In this document: positions 27,566 to 34,644 of the stretch, piece by piece
How positions within the stretch are numbered: the first letter of the stretch is position 1
Layout: the number at the start of each line of letters is the position of its first letter
Source: Candidatus Limimonas egerieequi
GTDB lineage: Bacteria; Bacillota; Clostridia; Oscillospirales; Acutalibacteraceae
Assembly (NCBI GenBank): GCA_018064455.1
Contig: JAGHVH010000012.1
Span: 21,982 to 85,981, forward strand
Length of the DNA: 64,000 bases
Direction: 5' to 3'
Made by a program: the position numbers and the translations under genes
The notes under the pieces: generated by a model
What the model saw: the letters and a program-made list of their open reading frames with translations, nothing else
Databases searched by the model: none
What the model was told of the DNA's origin: nothing

Positions 27566-27594
27566 TATACGATGAACAAACAAAAATGGCTATA
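27566..27594 (-). promoter_or_regulatory. ECF-type promoter of the 27.5-kb surface protein
   Basis: Reverse strand: TATAGCCAT (27586-27594), 14 bases, CGTATA (27566-27571). Spacing equals that of the peptide-gene promoters. Confidence 0.75.
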
Positions 27595-27601
27595 TAAAAC
27601 A

Positions 27602-27626
27602 AGAGCACCGTTGAATGATGCTCTTT
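27602..27626. terminator. short GAGCACCGTT-type hairpin
   Basis: AAGAGCACCGTTGAATGATGCTCTTTT, between the divergent surface-protein and hip promoters. It resembles the terminators at 29271 and 41492. Confidence 0.5.
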
Positions 27627-27637
27627 TCCTTCATATT

Positions 27638-27743
27638 AATTACACCCTATCGGTTATAACGATTATTAATACAAGTAAATAACACCCTTTAGGGTATAAT
27701 TCATCCATATTTTATTGACATTACAACCGATGGGGTGTAATAT
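27638..27743 (+). promoter_or_regulatory. hip operon promoter with three operator copies
   Basis: -35 TTGACA (27715-27720), 17-base spacer, -10 TAATAT (27738-27743). The spacer is itself an operator, TTACAACCGATGGGGTGTAA, whose inverted form ATTACACCCTATCGGTTATAA stands at 27639-27658, with a third half-like copy AACACCCTTTAGGGTATAAT at 27681-27700. HipB dimers probably bridge them and repress the operon. Confidence 0.8.
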
Positions 27744-27749
27744 TGCATT

Positions 27750-27953
27750 ATGAATAAAATAGCTGAATTTATCAAAACCAACAGAAAAGCTGCAGGTCTT
27801 ACTCAAGAAGAATTTGCATTGAGATCAGGTCTTGGTCTTCGTTTTGTAAGGGAACTTGAACAAGGTAAGCCTACAGTGAGAATGGACAAAGTAAATCAAG
27901 CTCTTTCAATGTTCGGTATGGAAGCAGTTCCAGGAAGAAAGGATGATAAATAA
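27750..27953 (+). CDS. hipB: HipB-like antitoxin/repressor
   Basis: 67 residues, a lambda-repressor type helix-turn-helix (RKAAGLTQEEFALRSGLGLRFVRELEQG) as in HipB, lacking a long C-terminal tail. It would bind the operators just upstream. No ribosome site is visible: the -10 ends seven bases before the ATG, so the mRNA is probably leaderless. Stop overlaps the next start (TAATG). Confidence 0.88.
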   Translation: MNKIAEFIKTNRKAAGLTQEEFALRSGLGLRFVRELEQGKPTVRMDKVNQALSMFGMEAVPGRKDDK

Positions 27954-28282
27954 TGAGCGAATACAGAACTGCTTATATCTATTGTAGAAATACTTTTGCT
28001 GGAACATTAAGGGAAACTGATGACGGATATTCTTTCTCATATGATAAAGAATACTTGTCACTTGAAAATGCAACACCAATTAGCATTACTTTGCCACTTA
28101 GCGATACACCATACAATTCCAACACACTCTTTGCTTTTTTTGACGGCTTAATTCCCGAAGGTTGGTTGTTAAATATCGTCACTCACAACTGGAAGTTAGA
28201 CCCAAAAGACAGGTTTGGCATCCTTCTTGTTGCATGCAAAGATTGTATTGGGAATGTTAGCATTAAGGAGGTAAAGGAATGA
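27953..28282 (+). CDS. hipS: HipS-like protein (HipA N-subdomain 1)
   Basis: 109 residues equal to the N-terminal subdomain of HipA kinases (YCRNTFAGTLRETDDGYSFSYD, ATPISITLPLSDTPY, LFAFFDGLIPEGWLL, RFGILLVACKDCIGNVSI). In three-gene hipBST systems this piece is a separate protein that acts as the antitoxin. Length and order (B-S-T) match that arrangement. It overlaps hipT by four bases (ATGA). Confidence 0.82.
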   Translation: MSEYRTAYIYCRNTFAGTLRETDDGYSFSYDKEYLSLENATPISITLPLSDTPYNSNTLFAFFDGLIPEGWLLNIVTHNWKLDPKDRFGILLVACKDCIGNVSIKEVKE

Positions 28283-29244
28283 ACTGCTTATGTTGTGGTA
28301 AGCCAATCACCTCAGATAATACTTCGGAAATTAGCAACGGGTGGCATACTAAATGTATCAAAAAGTTCTTTGGAACAAAGGAAATGCCAAAAATAGAAAT
28401 TACCAACGAGTTGTTGCAAGAATATGCCAAAGACAGTACAGACAAAGGTTACACTGTTCCTGGTGTTCAAAAGAAAATCTCACTTTACCTTTCAAAAGAT
28501 AGTGGTCAGCCTCCAAGGCTAACCCTACTTAATTATCCTGCCGGATATATACTTAAACCTCAAACAGATGAATATAAGAGTTTGCCAGAAGCAGAATATT
28601 TAGCTATGCATATGGCAGAAGAAGTCGGAATTAAAACCGTTCCGTATGCCTTAATCAAGTTAAATGATGAAAGCATTGCATATATATCAAAAAGAATTGA
28701 TCGCAAAGAAACAAATAATTCCATAGGTATTTATGCTATGGAGGATTTTTGTCAACTTGCCGGTCGATTAACAGAAGACAAGTATAAAGGCTCATACGAA
28801 AAATGTGCTAAAATTATCAATGACTATTCATCTCAATCTAGACTTGATATGACCGAATTATTTATTCGAATAATATTTTCATTTGTCATTGGTAATTCAG
28901 ATATGCACCTTAAGAATTTTTCGTTAATTGAAACCGATGAAGGAAATTGCAAGTACATTCTTTCTGAAGCCTATGATTTACTTCCTGTAAATACAGTAAA
29001 TCCTTCTGATACAGAGCAATTTGCATTAACTTTAAATGGCAAAAAGAGAAACTTAAGAAAAAATGACTTTTTAAAATTTGCTGATTCTTGCGGCATTGAT
29101 AAAAAAGTCGCCGAAAGATTAATAGAAAAAGTAATCAAGTGCAAGGACAACCTTATAAACGAATGTAAACTTTCATACTTAGACGATGATATGAAAACAA
29201 ATCTAATTAATTTAATCGAAACAAGAGTTGCAGCACTGGAATAG
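28279..29244 (+). CDS. hipT: HipT-like Ser/Thr kinase toxin
   Basis: 321 residues corresponding to the HipA kinase without its first subdomain. A short N-terminal CLCCGK zinc-ribbon-like segment precedes VPGVQKKISLYL (the family's autophosphorylation/ATP loop), then the kinase motifs GNSDMHLKNFSL (catalytic loop) and AYDLLPV (metal Asp). Known relatives phosphorylate aminoacyl-tRNA synthetases and stop growth. All catalytic motifs are present, so it may be active. Confidence 0.85.
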   Translation: MNCLCCGKPITSDNTSEISNGWHTKCIKKFFGTKEMPKIEITNELLQEYAKDSTDKGYTVPGVQKKISLYLSKDSGQPPRLTLLNYPAGYILKPQTDEYKSLPEAEYLAMHMAEEVGIKTVPYALIKLNDESIAYISKRIDRKETNNSIGIYAMEDFCQLAGRLTEDKYKGSYEKCAKIINDYSSQSRLDMTELFIRIIFSFVIGNSDMHLKNFSLIETDEGNCKYILSEAYDLLPVNTVNPSDTEQFALTLNGKKRNLRKNDFLKFADSCGIDKKVAERLIEKVIKCKDNLINECKLSYLDDDMKTNLINLIETRVAALE

Positions 29245-29270
29245 AGATAATCATATTGTGACACAAAGTA

Positions 29271-29296
29271 AGAGCACCGTTATAAAACGGTGCTCT
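29271..29296. terminator. bidirectional terminator
   Basis: AGAGCACCGT-TATAAA-ACGGTGCTCT, between the convergent hip operon and DUF2130 gene. Confidence 0.85.
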
Positions 29297-29301
29297 TACT
29301 T

Positions 29302-30465
29302 TTATTCGCTATCCTTTTTATTTCTTTCCTCTTCAAACAAGGCAGCCATTGTTGGGCTGTTCTTGGTAAGCTTTTTGATTGTAAGGTCCTCTGCTTTATT
29401 ATTAGCAAGCCTTAGATTGTTTTCAGAAGAGGTAAGTTGCTTTTTAATCTTTTCAAGATGATCAATTGATTTATCAATTTCCTCAATGGCCTTTGCAAAC
29501 TGTTCACTAGCAAGGTTATAGTTTCTAGCAAAGCCTTTCTTGAATGTTTCAATGTTTTCTTCGAAATTAGTTATATCAATATTTTGATTCTTGATTAAAG
29601 CGAGTTCTTGACGTGTAGCAACTGTATTGAGTGCCGCATTACGAAGAAGTGTAATCATAGGGATAAAGAACTGTGGACGGATTACATACATCTTTGGATA
29701 CCTGTGAGATACATCAACAATACCATTGTTATAAAGGTCACTGTCGGACTCAAGGAGGGATACAAGGACAGCATATTCACAGTGCTTTTCATTCCTGTCC
29801 TTATCAAGTTCCTTAAAGAAGTCCTCGTTCTTGTGCTTAGTTGCTGTTTCATCAGCCTCGTTTTTCATTTCAAACATGATTGAAATGAACTCGGTTCCTG
29901 TCTCATCGCATTCGCGATAGATATAGTCACCCTTGCTACCAGTTCTTGCATCATTATCCTTTTCAAAATATGCGTTTTTAAAACCAGTTGCGCGGAGCTG
30001 ATTGAATGAGATTTCGCAGTGCTGCTCAAGGCTTTCGCCAATCATCTTGGTTGACTGCCTTGCCTTGAAATCTTTGTAAAATGCGATTTCAGAGTCCTTG
30101 GCAGTGAGCTGATTTGCGAAATCCTTCTTGATTGTCTCCTGCTCAAGCTTTGCCTTGGTCTCAGCATTTTCAAGCTGGCCCTCAAGGTTCTTGATTTCAA
30201 TGTCCTTTTCAGCTACGGCTGTCTTGACAGACATATCCTTCTCAATCTGCATTGCCTTGAGTTTAGCATTGAGCTCGATTATTTCTCTATCTTTATCACT
30301 AACAGCGTCGCTTACAGCGAGCTTCTTTTCCTTTTCAAAGCTACTCTCACGTGCTTTGATTTCCTTTTCAAATTCCTCGTCACGCACTTGCTTAACTATC
30401 GCAGCAAAGCCTGCCTCGTCAATTTGAAAAACCTCACCGCAGTTAGGGCATTTAATCTCGTTCAT
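29302..30465 (-). CDS. DUF2130 family coiled-coil protein
   Basis: 387 residues. N-terminal zinc-finger-like CPNCGEVF, a long charged coiled coil (about 30-145), then a conserved domain with TGSKGDYIYRE and FEMKNEADETATKHKNEDFFKELDK split across it, which looks like a PD-(D/E)XK nuclease core (D...E-x-K), and a C-terminal helical region. Function of the family is unknown; a nuclease role is inferred from the motif. Start ATG 30465 after AAGGCGGGA. Confidence 0.8.
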   Translation of the reverse strand: MNEIKCPNCGEVFQIDEAGFAAIVKQVRDEEFEKEIKARESSFEKEKKLAVSDAVSDKDREIIELNAKLKAMQIEKDMSVKTAVAEKDIEIKNLEGQLENAETKAKLEQETIKKDFANQLTAKDSEIAFYKDFKARQSTKMIGESLEQHCEISFNQLRATGFKNAYFEKDNDARTGSKGDYIYRECDETGTEFISIMFEMKNEADETATKHKNEDFFKELDKDRNEKHCEYAVLVSLLESDSDLYNNGIVDVSHRYPKMYVIRPQFFIPMITLLRNAALNTVATRQELALIKNQNIDITNFEENIETFKKGFARNYNLASEQFAKAIEEIDKSIDHLEKIKKQLTSSENNLRLANNKAEDLTIKKLTKNSPTMAALFEEERNKKDSE

Positions 30466-30525
30466 CAAATCCCGCCTTTCGCAAACATTATACCATATTG
30501 ATTGTAATTATATAATACATTTTAA

Positions 30526-31278
30526 GATGTCCACTTAATCGGTCAAAAAGAAAATAAAAAAATTCGTGACTACAACATTAGTAAAAGCGAATGGGTTTTA
30601 AATGGCGAAACAGTTACTTATGGCAATGCCAGTGATTTAAAAGAAATGCTTGAATACGATTTATCACTTGAAAAAGCTTTTGACTATAAGGGCTTATCAA
30701 ATGACAAAATGGTAGAGCACCTTGCTCGTTTTGTGGCAAATCTTTGGCAAATTCATGCTTTTGGCGAAGGCAATACACGAGCAACTGCTGTTTTCACCAT
30801 TAAATATCTTAGAACGCTCGGTTTTGATATTACTAATAATGAGTTCTTTGCTAAGAACTCATGGTATTTTAGGAATGCTCTTGTTCGCGCAAACTACACC
30901 AATTTAAAGCTAGGCATTCACGAGACTACAGTTTATCTAGAACTCTTCTTTAAAAATTTACTTTTTGGCGAAGAGAACGAGTTGAAAAATAGGAATATGC
31001 ACATAAGTGGTTCGTTTGAAAAAGTAGACATTCGCGATAAAAAAGTAGACATTCGTGATGAAAAAGTAGACATTCGAAGTATCTCCAAAAGAACTTTGTC
31101 AAATATAGAGAAACTCAAAAAAGCTATTTCTGATAGAGAATATTTTGGCAGAAGCGATGTCGTACAAGTACTTCAATTGGCCGATTCATCCGCTTCAAAA
31201 TTCTTAAAAAATATGGTAGAAGCAGGGATTATAGAACCAGTCCATGGTCATGGAAAAGGAAAGTATAAGTTCAACTAA
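30526..31278 (+). pseudogene. 5'-truncated Fic family AMP-transferase gene
   Basis: The frame opens just after a stop at 30523 with no start or ribosome site and immediately reads a mid-Fic sequence (LIGQKENKKIRDYNISKSEW). It continues through the catalytic motif IHAFGEGNTRA and a C-terminal winged-helix part, with a threefold VDIRDKK/VDIRDEK/VDIRS repeat. About 100 N-terminal residues, including any upstream inhibitory helix, are gone. The first ATG is at 30646. A shortened protein could be made, but it is best called a remnant. Confidence 0.8.
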
Positions 31279-31282
31279 AGAC

Positions 31283-31313
31283 AAGCTGGCAGGATAAAAC
31301 TTCCTGCCAGCTT
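31283..31313 (+). terminator. terminator after the Fic remnant
   Basis: AAGCTGGCAGGA / TCCTGCCAGCTT stem followed by AAAATTTTTT, whose T run abuts the first ECF-type promoter. Confidence 0.85.
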
Positions 31314-31321
31314 AAAATTTT

Positions 31322-31350
31322 TGTAGCCATTTTTTCAAACTCTTCGTATA
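31322..31350 (+). promoter_or_regulatory. ECF-type promoter P1
   Basis: TGTAGCCAT, 14 bases, CGTATA. Forty bases follow to the first peptide start, including a conserved GATGTAAGACA and a GAAAGGAG ribosome site. Confidence 0.82.
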
Positions 31351-31391
31351 AAGAGATGTAAGACAACTAAACTTGAAAGGAGTCAAAAGAA

Positions 31392-31622
31392 ATGAAAGAG
31401 CTCAATGAAAAAGAATTAAACGAAGTAAACGGTGGAGTAGACCCAGCAGGATCAGATTTAAACGGTTGGCAAGATTTCCTCAAAAAGATTGGCAAGGGAA
31501 TTAAAAATATTACAAAGCCAGTACTTAAGTCTGGCCCAGCACCAGTTGCTGCAACTTCTCCAGAGGAAGAATTGGGTGGCAAAATTATTGTCACTCCAAC
31601 AGATGAAAGTTTGAAACCTTAA
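31392..31622 (+). CDS. double-glycine leader peptide A
   Basis: 76 residues. Leader MKELNEKELNEVNGG (15 residues) ends in GG, the cleavage site for C39 peptidases. The 61-residue core has a basic helical part (FLKKIGKGIKNITKPVLK) and an acidic tail ending with a PTDE motif, with another LGG inside. No cysteine, so no disulphide or lanthionine. Expected to be exported by the ABC pair at 49.8-54.1 kb. Of all the peptides this core is the most bacteriocin-like. Confidence 0.85.
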   Translation: MKELNEKELNEVNGGVDPAGSDLNGWQDFLKKIGKGIKNITKPVLKSGPAPVAATSPEEELGGKIIVTPTDESLKP

Positions 31623-31637
31623 GAGGAGGAAAAAACA

Positions 31638-31790
31638 ATGGCAGAACTTAAAGATAAGGAACTCAATGAAGTAGCTGGTGGTTTCATCGACTCTGATGAC
31701 TATACACATGAAAAAACTTATGACACATCAGCAAATTCTCAAACCGTAAATGAGTGGAGAACTCACAACGGTGTCGATATTGAGGCATAG
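31638..31790 (+). CDS. double-glycine leader peptide B
   Basis: 50 residues in the same operon as peptide A, with AAGAGGAGG before ATG 31638. Leader MAELKDKELNEVAGG, core of 35 hydrophilic, acidic residues (FIDSDDYTHEKTYDTSANS start, NGVDIEA end). Too short for routine ORF calling; recognised by its leader. Confidence 0.85.
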   Translation: MAELKDKELNEVAGGFIDSDDYTHEKTYDTSANSQTVNEWRTHNGVDIEA

Positions 31791-31803
31791 AAAATAGTTG
31801 AAA

Positions 31804-31833
31804 AACGCACCTAGGTTATTCCTAGGTGCGTTT
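31804..31833. terminator. bidirectional terminator
   Basis: AACGCACCTAGG-TTATT-CCTAGGTGCGTT between the peptide A-B operon and the leftward small-protein operon. Confidence 0.85.
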
Positions 31834-31888
31834 GTTTATCTGTCTTTATTTTAGATATATTAGTCCAACAATACAAAACTATATAAAC

Positions 31889-32194
31889 CTAAACAAACCG
31901 ATACTCACACTCTTCGTCTGTGACGAGTATCGTATCGGTGTTGACGATTTCCTTGAGCGCTTTACCAAGCGCCAACACATCGTCCTCACCGAGACCGAAG
32001 AGTGTAATCTTAAGGCTGGTTTCAGTAGTATAGCCCTTGTTATGAGTATAGCCACCAAGTTGGGTTACCATTGAAAAGCCAATCTCTTTATCTTTACATT
32101 TATCAGCTAGGATCTTCGCAAACTGTTCAGTAGTGATTATTTCCTCATATGAGTCCTGATCGCAAAGTCCGATATATATCTCATACTTTTTCAT
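31889..32194 (-). CDS. small protein, paralogue of the next gene
   Basis: 101 residues (MKKYEIYIGLCDQD start). It aligns throughout with the protein at 32199-32489: YEIYIG/YDIYVG, EIGFSM/YEIGFS, GGYTHNKG/GGYVHQDG, TSLKITLFG/SSILISIIA. The conserved layout suggests a ferredoxin-like fold that detects or binds a small ligand; no function is known to me. Third gene of a deformylase-led operon. Confidence 0.75.
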   Translation of the reverse strand: MKKYEIYIGLCDQDSYEEIITTEQFAKILADKCKDKEIGFSMVTQLGGYTHNKGYTTETSLKITLFGLGEDDVLALGKALKEIVNTDTILVTDEECEYRFV

Positions 32195-32198
32195 TTCT

Positions 32199-32489
32199 CT
32201 AATCCTTAACAAAATTTGATTCTATTTCTTTTTCAGATATTAGCACGCTCTCTTGATTAAAGGTTTTTTTCAAAATCTCAGCGATTAATACGCTATTAAA
32301 CTCCTCTGCAATAATTGAAATCAATATGCTACTCTCATATGAGTACGTGCCATCTTGATGGACATAACCACCAGTCATTGGTATTACAGAGAAACCTATC
32401 TCATATTTTGAAAGCACCTGTGAAACCTTTTCACGTGCTGCCTCCACATTGTCGTTGCAACCGACATATATGTCATACCGTTTAATCAT
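32199..32489 (-). CDS. small protein, paralogue of the previous gene
   Basis: 96 residues (MIKRYDIYVGCND start). Tandem duplicate of the 31889-32194 product. RBS GGTGA before ATG 32489; 22 bases after the deformylase-like gene. Confidence 0.75.
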   Translation of the reverse strand: MIKRYDIYVGCNDNVEAAREKVSQVLSKYEIGFSVIPMTGGYVHQDGTYSYESSILISIIAEEFNSVLIAEILKKTFNQESVLISEKEIESNFVKD

Positions 32490-32511
32490 CTAATCACCAA
32501 AATAATAGTTT

Positions 32512-32931
32512 TTATATCAATATTCCATTAGTATGATCAATTTCATGCTGAATGATTTGAGCTGTAAAGTCCTGGTAAGTTTTAAACTTCCACACGCCTT
32601 TAAAATCTTGATACTTAACCTTGATTTTCTTGTACCTAGTTGCAGGACGCTTTCCAACAAGTGAGAGACATCCCTCTTCTGTTTCATACTTTTGCTCCTG
32701 TTTTACTATTTCAGGATTAAACATCACTTCATACTTATCTGTCTCTTGGTTTAGGAAAGCGATTATCCGAACAGGCTTGCCAATCATATTAGCACCCATA
32801 CCAACGCACTCATCCGCGTGCGCTATAAGGGTATCTAACAAATCATTGGCAAGCTCTGTATCCTCAGATACCATCGCTTCCCTACATACTTGTTTTAACA
32901 AAAATTGATCTTTACAAATATCACATACCAT
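32512..32931 (-). CDS. divergent peptide deformylase
   Basis: 139 residues with the deformylase zinc motifs EGCLSL and QHEIDHTNG. Motif I reads GMGANMIG instead of GxGLAAxQ, so the conserved glutamine is replaced. Such variants are common as second copies in Clostridia and may be slow or have other substrates. Its place between peptide operons, together with two paralogous small proteins, is unusual. Zinc ligands (Cys and two His) and the catalytic Glu are present. Confidence 0.85.
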   Translation of the reverse strand: MVCDICKDQFLLKQVCREAMVSEDTELANDLLDTLIAHADECVGMGANMIGKPVRIIAFLNQETDKYEVMFNPEIVKQEQKYETEEGCLSLVGKRPATRYKKIKVKYQDFKGVWKFKTYQDFTAQIIQHEIDHTNGILI

Positions 32932-32946
32932 ATAATCACCGAAAAA

Positions 32947-32974
32947 ATTATAACAGAAAACAATCCCAAGTCAA
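32947..32974 (-). promoter_or_regulatory. promoter of the deformylase operon
   Basis: Reverse strand: TTGACT (32969-32974), 16 bases, TATAAT (32947-32952). A housekeeping type promoter, unlike the neighbouring peptide promoters. Confidence 0.65.
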
Positions 32975-32999
32975 AGAATCCTTCTCTTACAAAATTTTT

Positions 33000-33028
33000 T
33001 GTAGCCATTTTCCCAATTCCTTCGTATA
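33000..33028 (+). promoter_or_regulatory. ECF-type promoter P2
   Basis: TGTAGCCAT, 14 bases, CGTATA, then GAAATGTAAGACA and GAAAGGAG. Confidence 0.82.
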
Positions 33029-33064
33029 AAGAAATGTAAGACATCTTGAAAGGAGAAAATAACA

Positions 33065-33271
33065 ATGGCAGAACTTAAAGATAAAGAACTTAACGAAGTA
33101 AACGGTGGATCACTTTCAGATTGGGCAGAAAAGAAAAAGGAACAGATCGAAAAGTGGGAAAAGAATTCAAATAACCCAGTAACGCCAATTTCTGACCCTC
33201 TTTTACCAGGTTCATCTAACAACTTGCAGTCTTCTGGTGGCACACACAACCCTTGGCCAATGTCTAGCTGA
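33065..33271 (+). CDS. double-glycine leader peptide C
   Basis: 68 residues. Leader MAELKDKELNEVNGG, core of 53 residues beginning SLSDWAEKKKEQIEKWEKN (amphipathic helix) and ending with a Ser/Asn/Pro-rich stretch closing in WPMSS. Single-gene unit between P2 and a terminator. Confidence 0.85.
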   Translation: MAELKDKELNEVNGGSLSDWAEKKKEQIEKWEKNSNNPVTPISDPLLPGSSNNLQSSGGTHNPWPMSS

Positions 33272-33294
33272 TAATTCATAACATAACTAAAAAA

Positions 33295-33318
33295 AGAAGT
33301 CTCATTCGTGGGACTTCT
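33295..33318 (+). terminator. terminator after peptide C
   Basis: AGAAGTC-tcattcgtg-GGACTTCT, then T-rich sequence that runs into P3. Confidence 0.7.
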
Positions 33319-33338
33319 ACTTTTAGTTTTAATTTTTT

Positions 33339-33367
33339 TGTAGCCATTTCTCCAAACTCTTCGTATA
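33339..33367 (+). promoter_or_regulatory. ECF-type promoter P3
   Basis: TGTAGCCAT, 14 bases, CGTATA. The 70-base leader is nearly identical to that after P1. Confidence 0.82.
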
Positions 33368-33408
33368 AAGAAGTGTAAGACAACTAAACTTGAAAGGAGA
33401 AAATAACA

Positions 33409-33555
33409 ATGGCAGAGCTTAAAGATAAAGAACTTAACGAAGTAAACGGCGGATGGGAAGAACTTAACCCTAATGATTTCCCAAAACCTAAGGCACTGGA
33501 TGAAGGCAATCATGACCTTTTCTGGTATGTTCCTGAAGAGGATCTAGATAACTAA
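33409..33555 (+). CDS. double-glycine leader peptide D
   Basis: 48 residues: leader MAELKDKELNEVNGG and a 33-residue acidic core (WEELNPNDFPKPKALDEG start, PEEDLDN end). First gene of a four-peptide operon. Confidence 0.82.
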   Translation: MAELKDKELNEVNGGWEELNPNDFPKPKALDEGNHDLFWYVPEEDLDN

Positions 33556-33611
33556 TTTGCAATCACACCTTTATGCTAACTATTCCTTATTAATTTAATG
33601 GAGGTAATATT

Positions 33612-33782
33612 ATGAATACTAAAAATGAAAATAATATAATTAATGATGAAAAACTTGATGCAGTAACAGGCGGTACTATTACCGTTAATGACTTCAGCGC
33701 AGAAATGACTGTAGGTGGTCCTCTTAACCCAGCAATTGATAATAAAGATATTCCAACAGATGAAGAAACATGGTTAGGTTAA
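33612..33782 (+). CDS. double-glycine leader peptide E (divergent leader)
   Basis: 56 residues, GGAGG ribosome site before ATG 33612. The leader INDEKLDAVTGG differs from its neighbours but keeps the double glycine and the hydrophobic spacing. The 35-residue core contains a second VGG and ends with PTDEETWLG, carrying the shared PxDE motif. Confidence 0.78.
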   Translation: MNTKNENNIINDEKLDAVTGGTITVNDFSAEMTVGGPLNPAIDNKDIPTDEETWLG

Positions 33783-33819
33783 TAAGAATACTATTGAATA
33801 TTTAAAGGAGATAATTATT

Positions 33820-34008
33820 ATGTCAGAGTTGAATGAAAAAGATTTAAACGAAGTAAACGGTGGACATACGGGTCCTTGTACTCCAGCTTTTGAGCTTGAC
33901 ACCGAGCCGCTTAAACGTTTAATGGATGGTGAAATCACCATGGAAGAATATCAAGAAATTATGAAGAAAAATGAACAACTCGCTTTTGGAAGTCAACACA
34001 ATGGCTGA
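33820..34008 (+). CDS. double-glycine leader peptide F
   Basis: 62 residues, AAAGGAG before ATG 33820. Leader MSELNEKDLNEVNGG. The 47-residue core starts HTGPCTPAF, with the only cysteine among the cores, and resembles the short helical SHOCT-like pattern PLKRLMDGEITMEEYQEI. It overlaps the next gene by eight bases. Confidence 0.82.
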   Translation: MSELNEKDLNEVNGGHTGPCTPAFELDTEPLKRLMDGEITMEEYQEIMKKNEQLAFGSQHNG

Positions 34009-34165
34009 ACTTAAAGATAAAGAACTTAACGAAGTGGTTGGAGGCATAGATTGGAATAACAATTCTAATATCCCAACTGAACCAGGGAACTACAAGCTCC
34101 CATCAGATGTAGAACTTAATGATACATACATCCCATTACCATCAGACGAAAAGTTAAAATCATAG
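34001..34165 (+). CDS. double-glycine leader peptide G
   Basis: 54 residues from ATG 34001, translationally coupled to peptide F. An upstream in-frame ATG at 33971 exists, but the leader MAELKDKELNEVVGG shows 34001 is the true start. Core of 39 residues rich in Asn/Asp/Pro, ending PLPSDEKLKS with the PxDE motif. Confidence 0.85.
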   Translation: MAELKDKELNEVVGGIDWNNNSNIPTEPGNYKLPSDVELNDTYIPLPSDEKLKS

Positions 34166-34175
34166 CGAAAGAAAA

Positions 34176-34197
34176 ACAGAGCCCGTAAGGGCTCTGT
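34176..34197 (+). terminator. terminator of the peptide D-G operon
   Basis: ACAGAGCCC-GTAA-GGGCTCTGT followed by TTT. Confidence 0.88.
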
Positions 34198-34244
34198 TTT
34201 CATATTAGGATACCATTAGTTTCATGTCAATTATACTATAAAAA

Positions 34245-34273
34245 AGCACCGTTCGTCTATTACGAATGGTGCT
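34245..34273. terminator. AGCACCGTT-type hairpin
   Basis: AGCACCGTTCGT-ctatt-ACGAATGGTGCT followed by GAATTTT. Between 34274 and 34381 no gene is certain; the reverse strand can read EIIPLGTCITTNGDI and onward, in a frame shifted from the next gene, perhaps its broken C terminus. Confidence 0.6.
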
Positions 34274-34381
34274 GAATTTTAGTACGAGCGGTTAGCTAAA
34301 ATGCTACGTGTGGTAAGCATTTATCAAGCCAACGGTATTCAATTATATCCCCATTCGTTGTAATACAAGTTCCCAGCGGTA

Positions 34382-34549
34382 TTATTTCTTCAACATGCAA
34401 CTAAAATCATTATTGTGTAATGCTGCTTTGCGGTGTTCTGTAAGTTGCTTCTGCTGAAGGATTTCTTGGTTTGTTATGATGTTTTTTGCTTGTCTGTCAT
34501 ACTCAAAAAGTTGTGGATTGTGCTTGTTGTATTCGTTGTTGTGTTTCAT
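34382..34549 (-). CDS. small hypothetical protein, possibly truncated
   Basis: 55 residues (MKHNNEYNKHNPQLFEYD start, CMLKK end) with a good GGAGG ribosome site. Hydrophilic helix (NQEILQQKQLTEHRKAALH). Downstream in another frame lies protein-like sequence, so a frameshift may have shortened the gene. No family recognised. Confidence 0.5.
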   Translation of the reverse strand: MKHNNEYNKHNPQLFEYDRQAKNIITNQEILQQKQLTEHRKAALHNNDFSCMLKK

Positions 34550-34609
34550 AGCTATACCTCCCAACGGTACCATTGTCCCATACTGGCGGTACGAATAGTG
34601 GGACTTAAG

Positions 34610-34644
34610 TGACCGTTCGTCGGTTTATTCATTACCGTTCGTAG
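34610..34644 (-). repeat. dispersed intergenic repeat, copy 3 (inverted)
   Basis: Reverse complement reads CTACGAACGGTAATGAATAA then ACCGACGAACGGTCA. It forms the last codons and stop of the ADP-ribosylglycohydrolase gene. Confidence 0.7.

Noticed and set aside
34274..34381. Second small reverse-strand gene
   Set aside because: The sequence reads protein-like in a frame shifted from 34382-34549, but it has no start or ribosome site; noted only as a possible broken C terminus.
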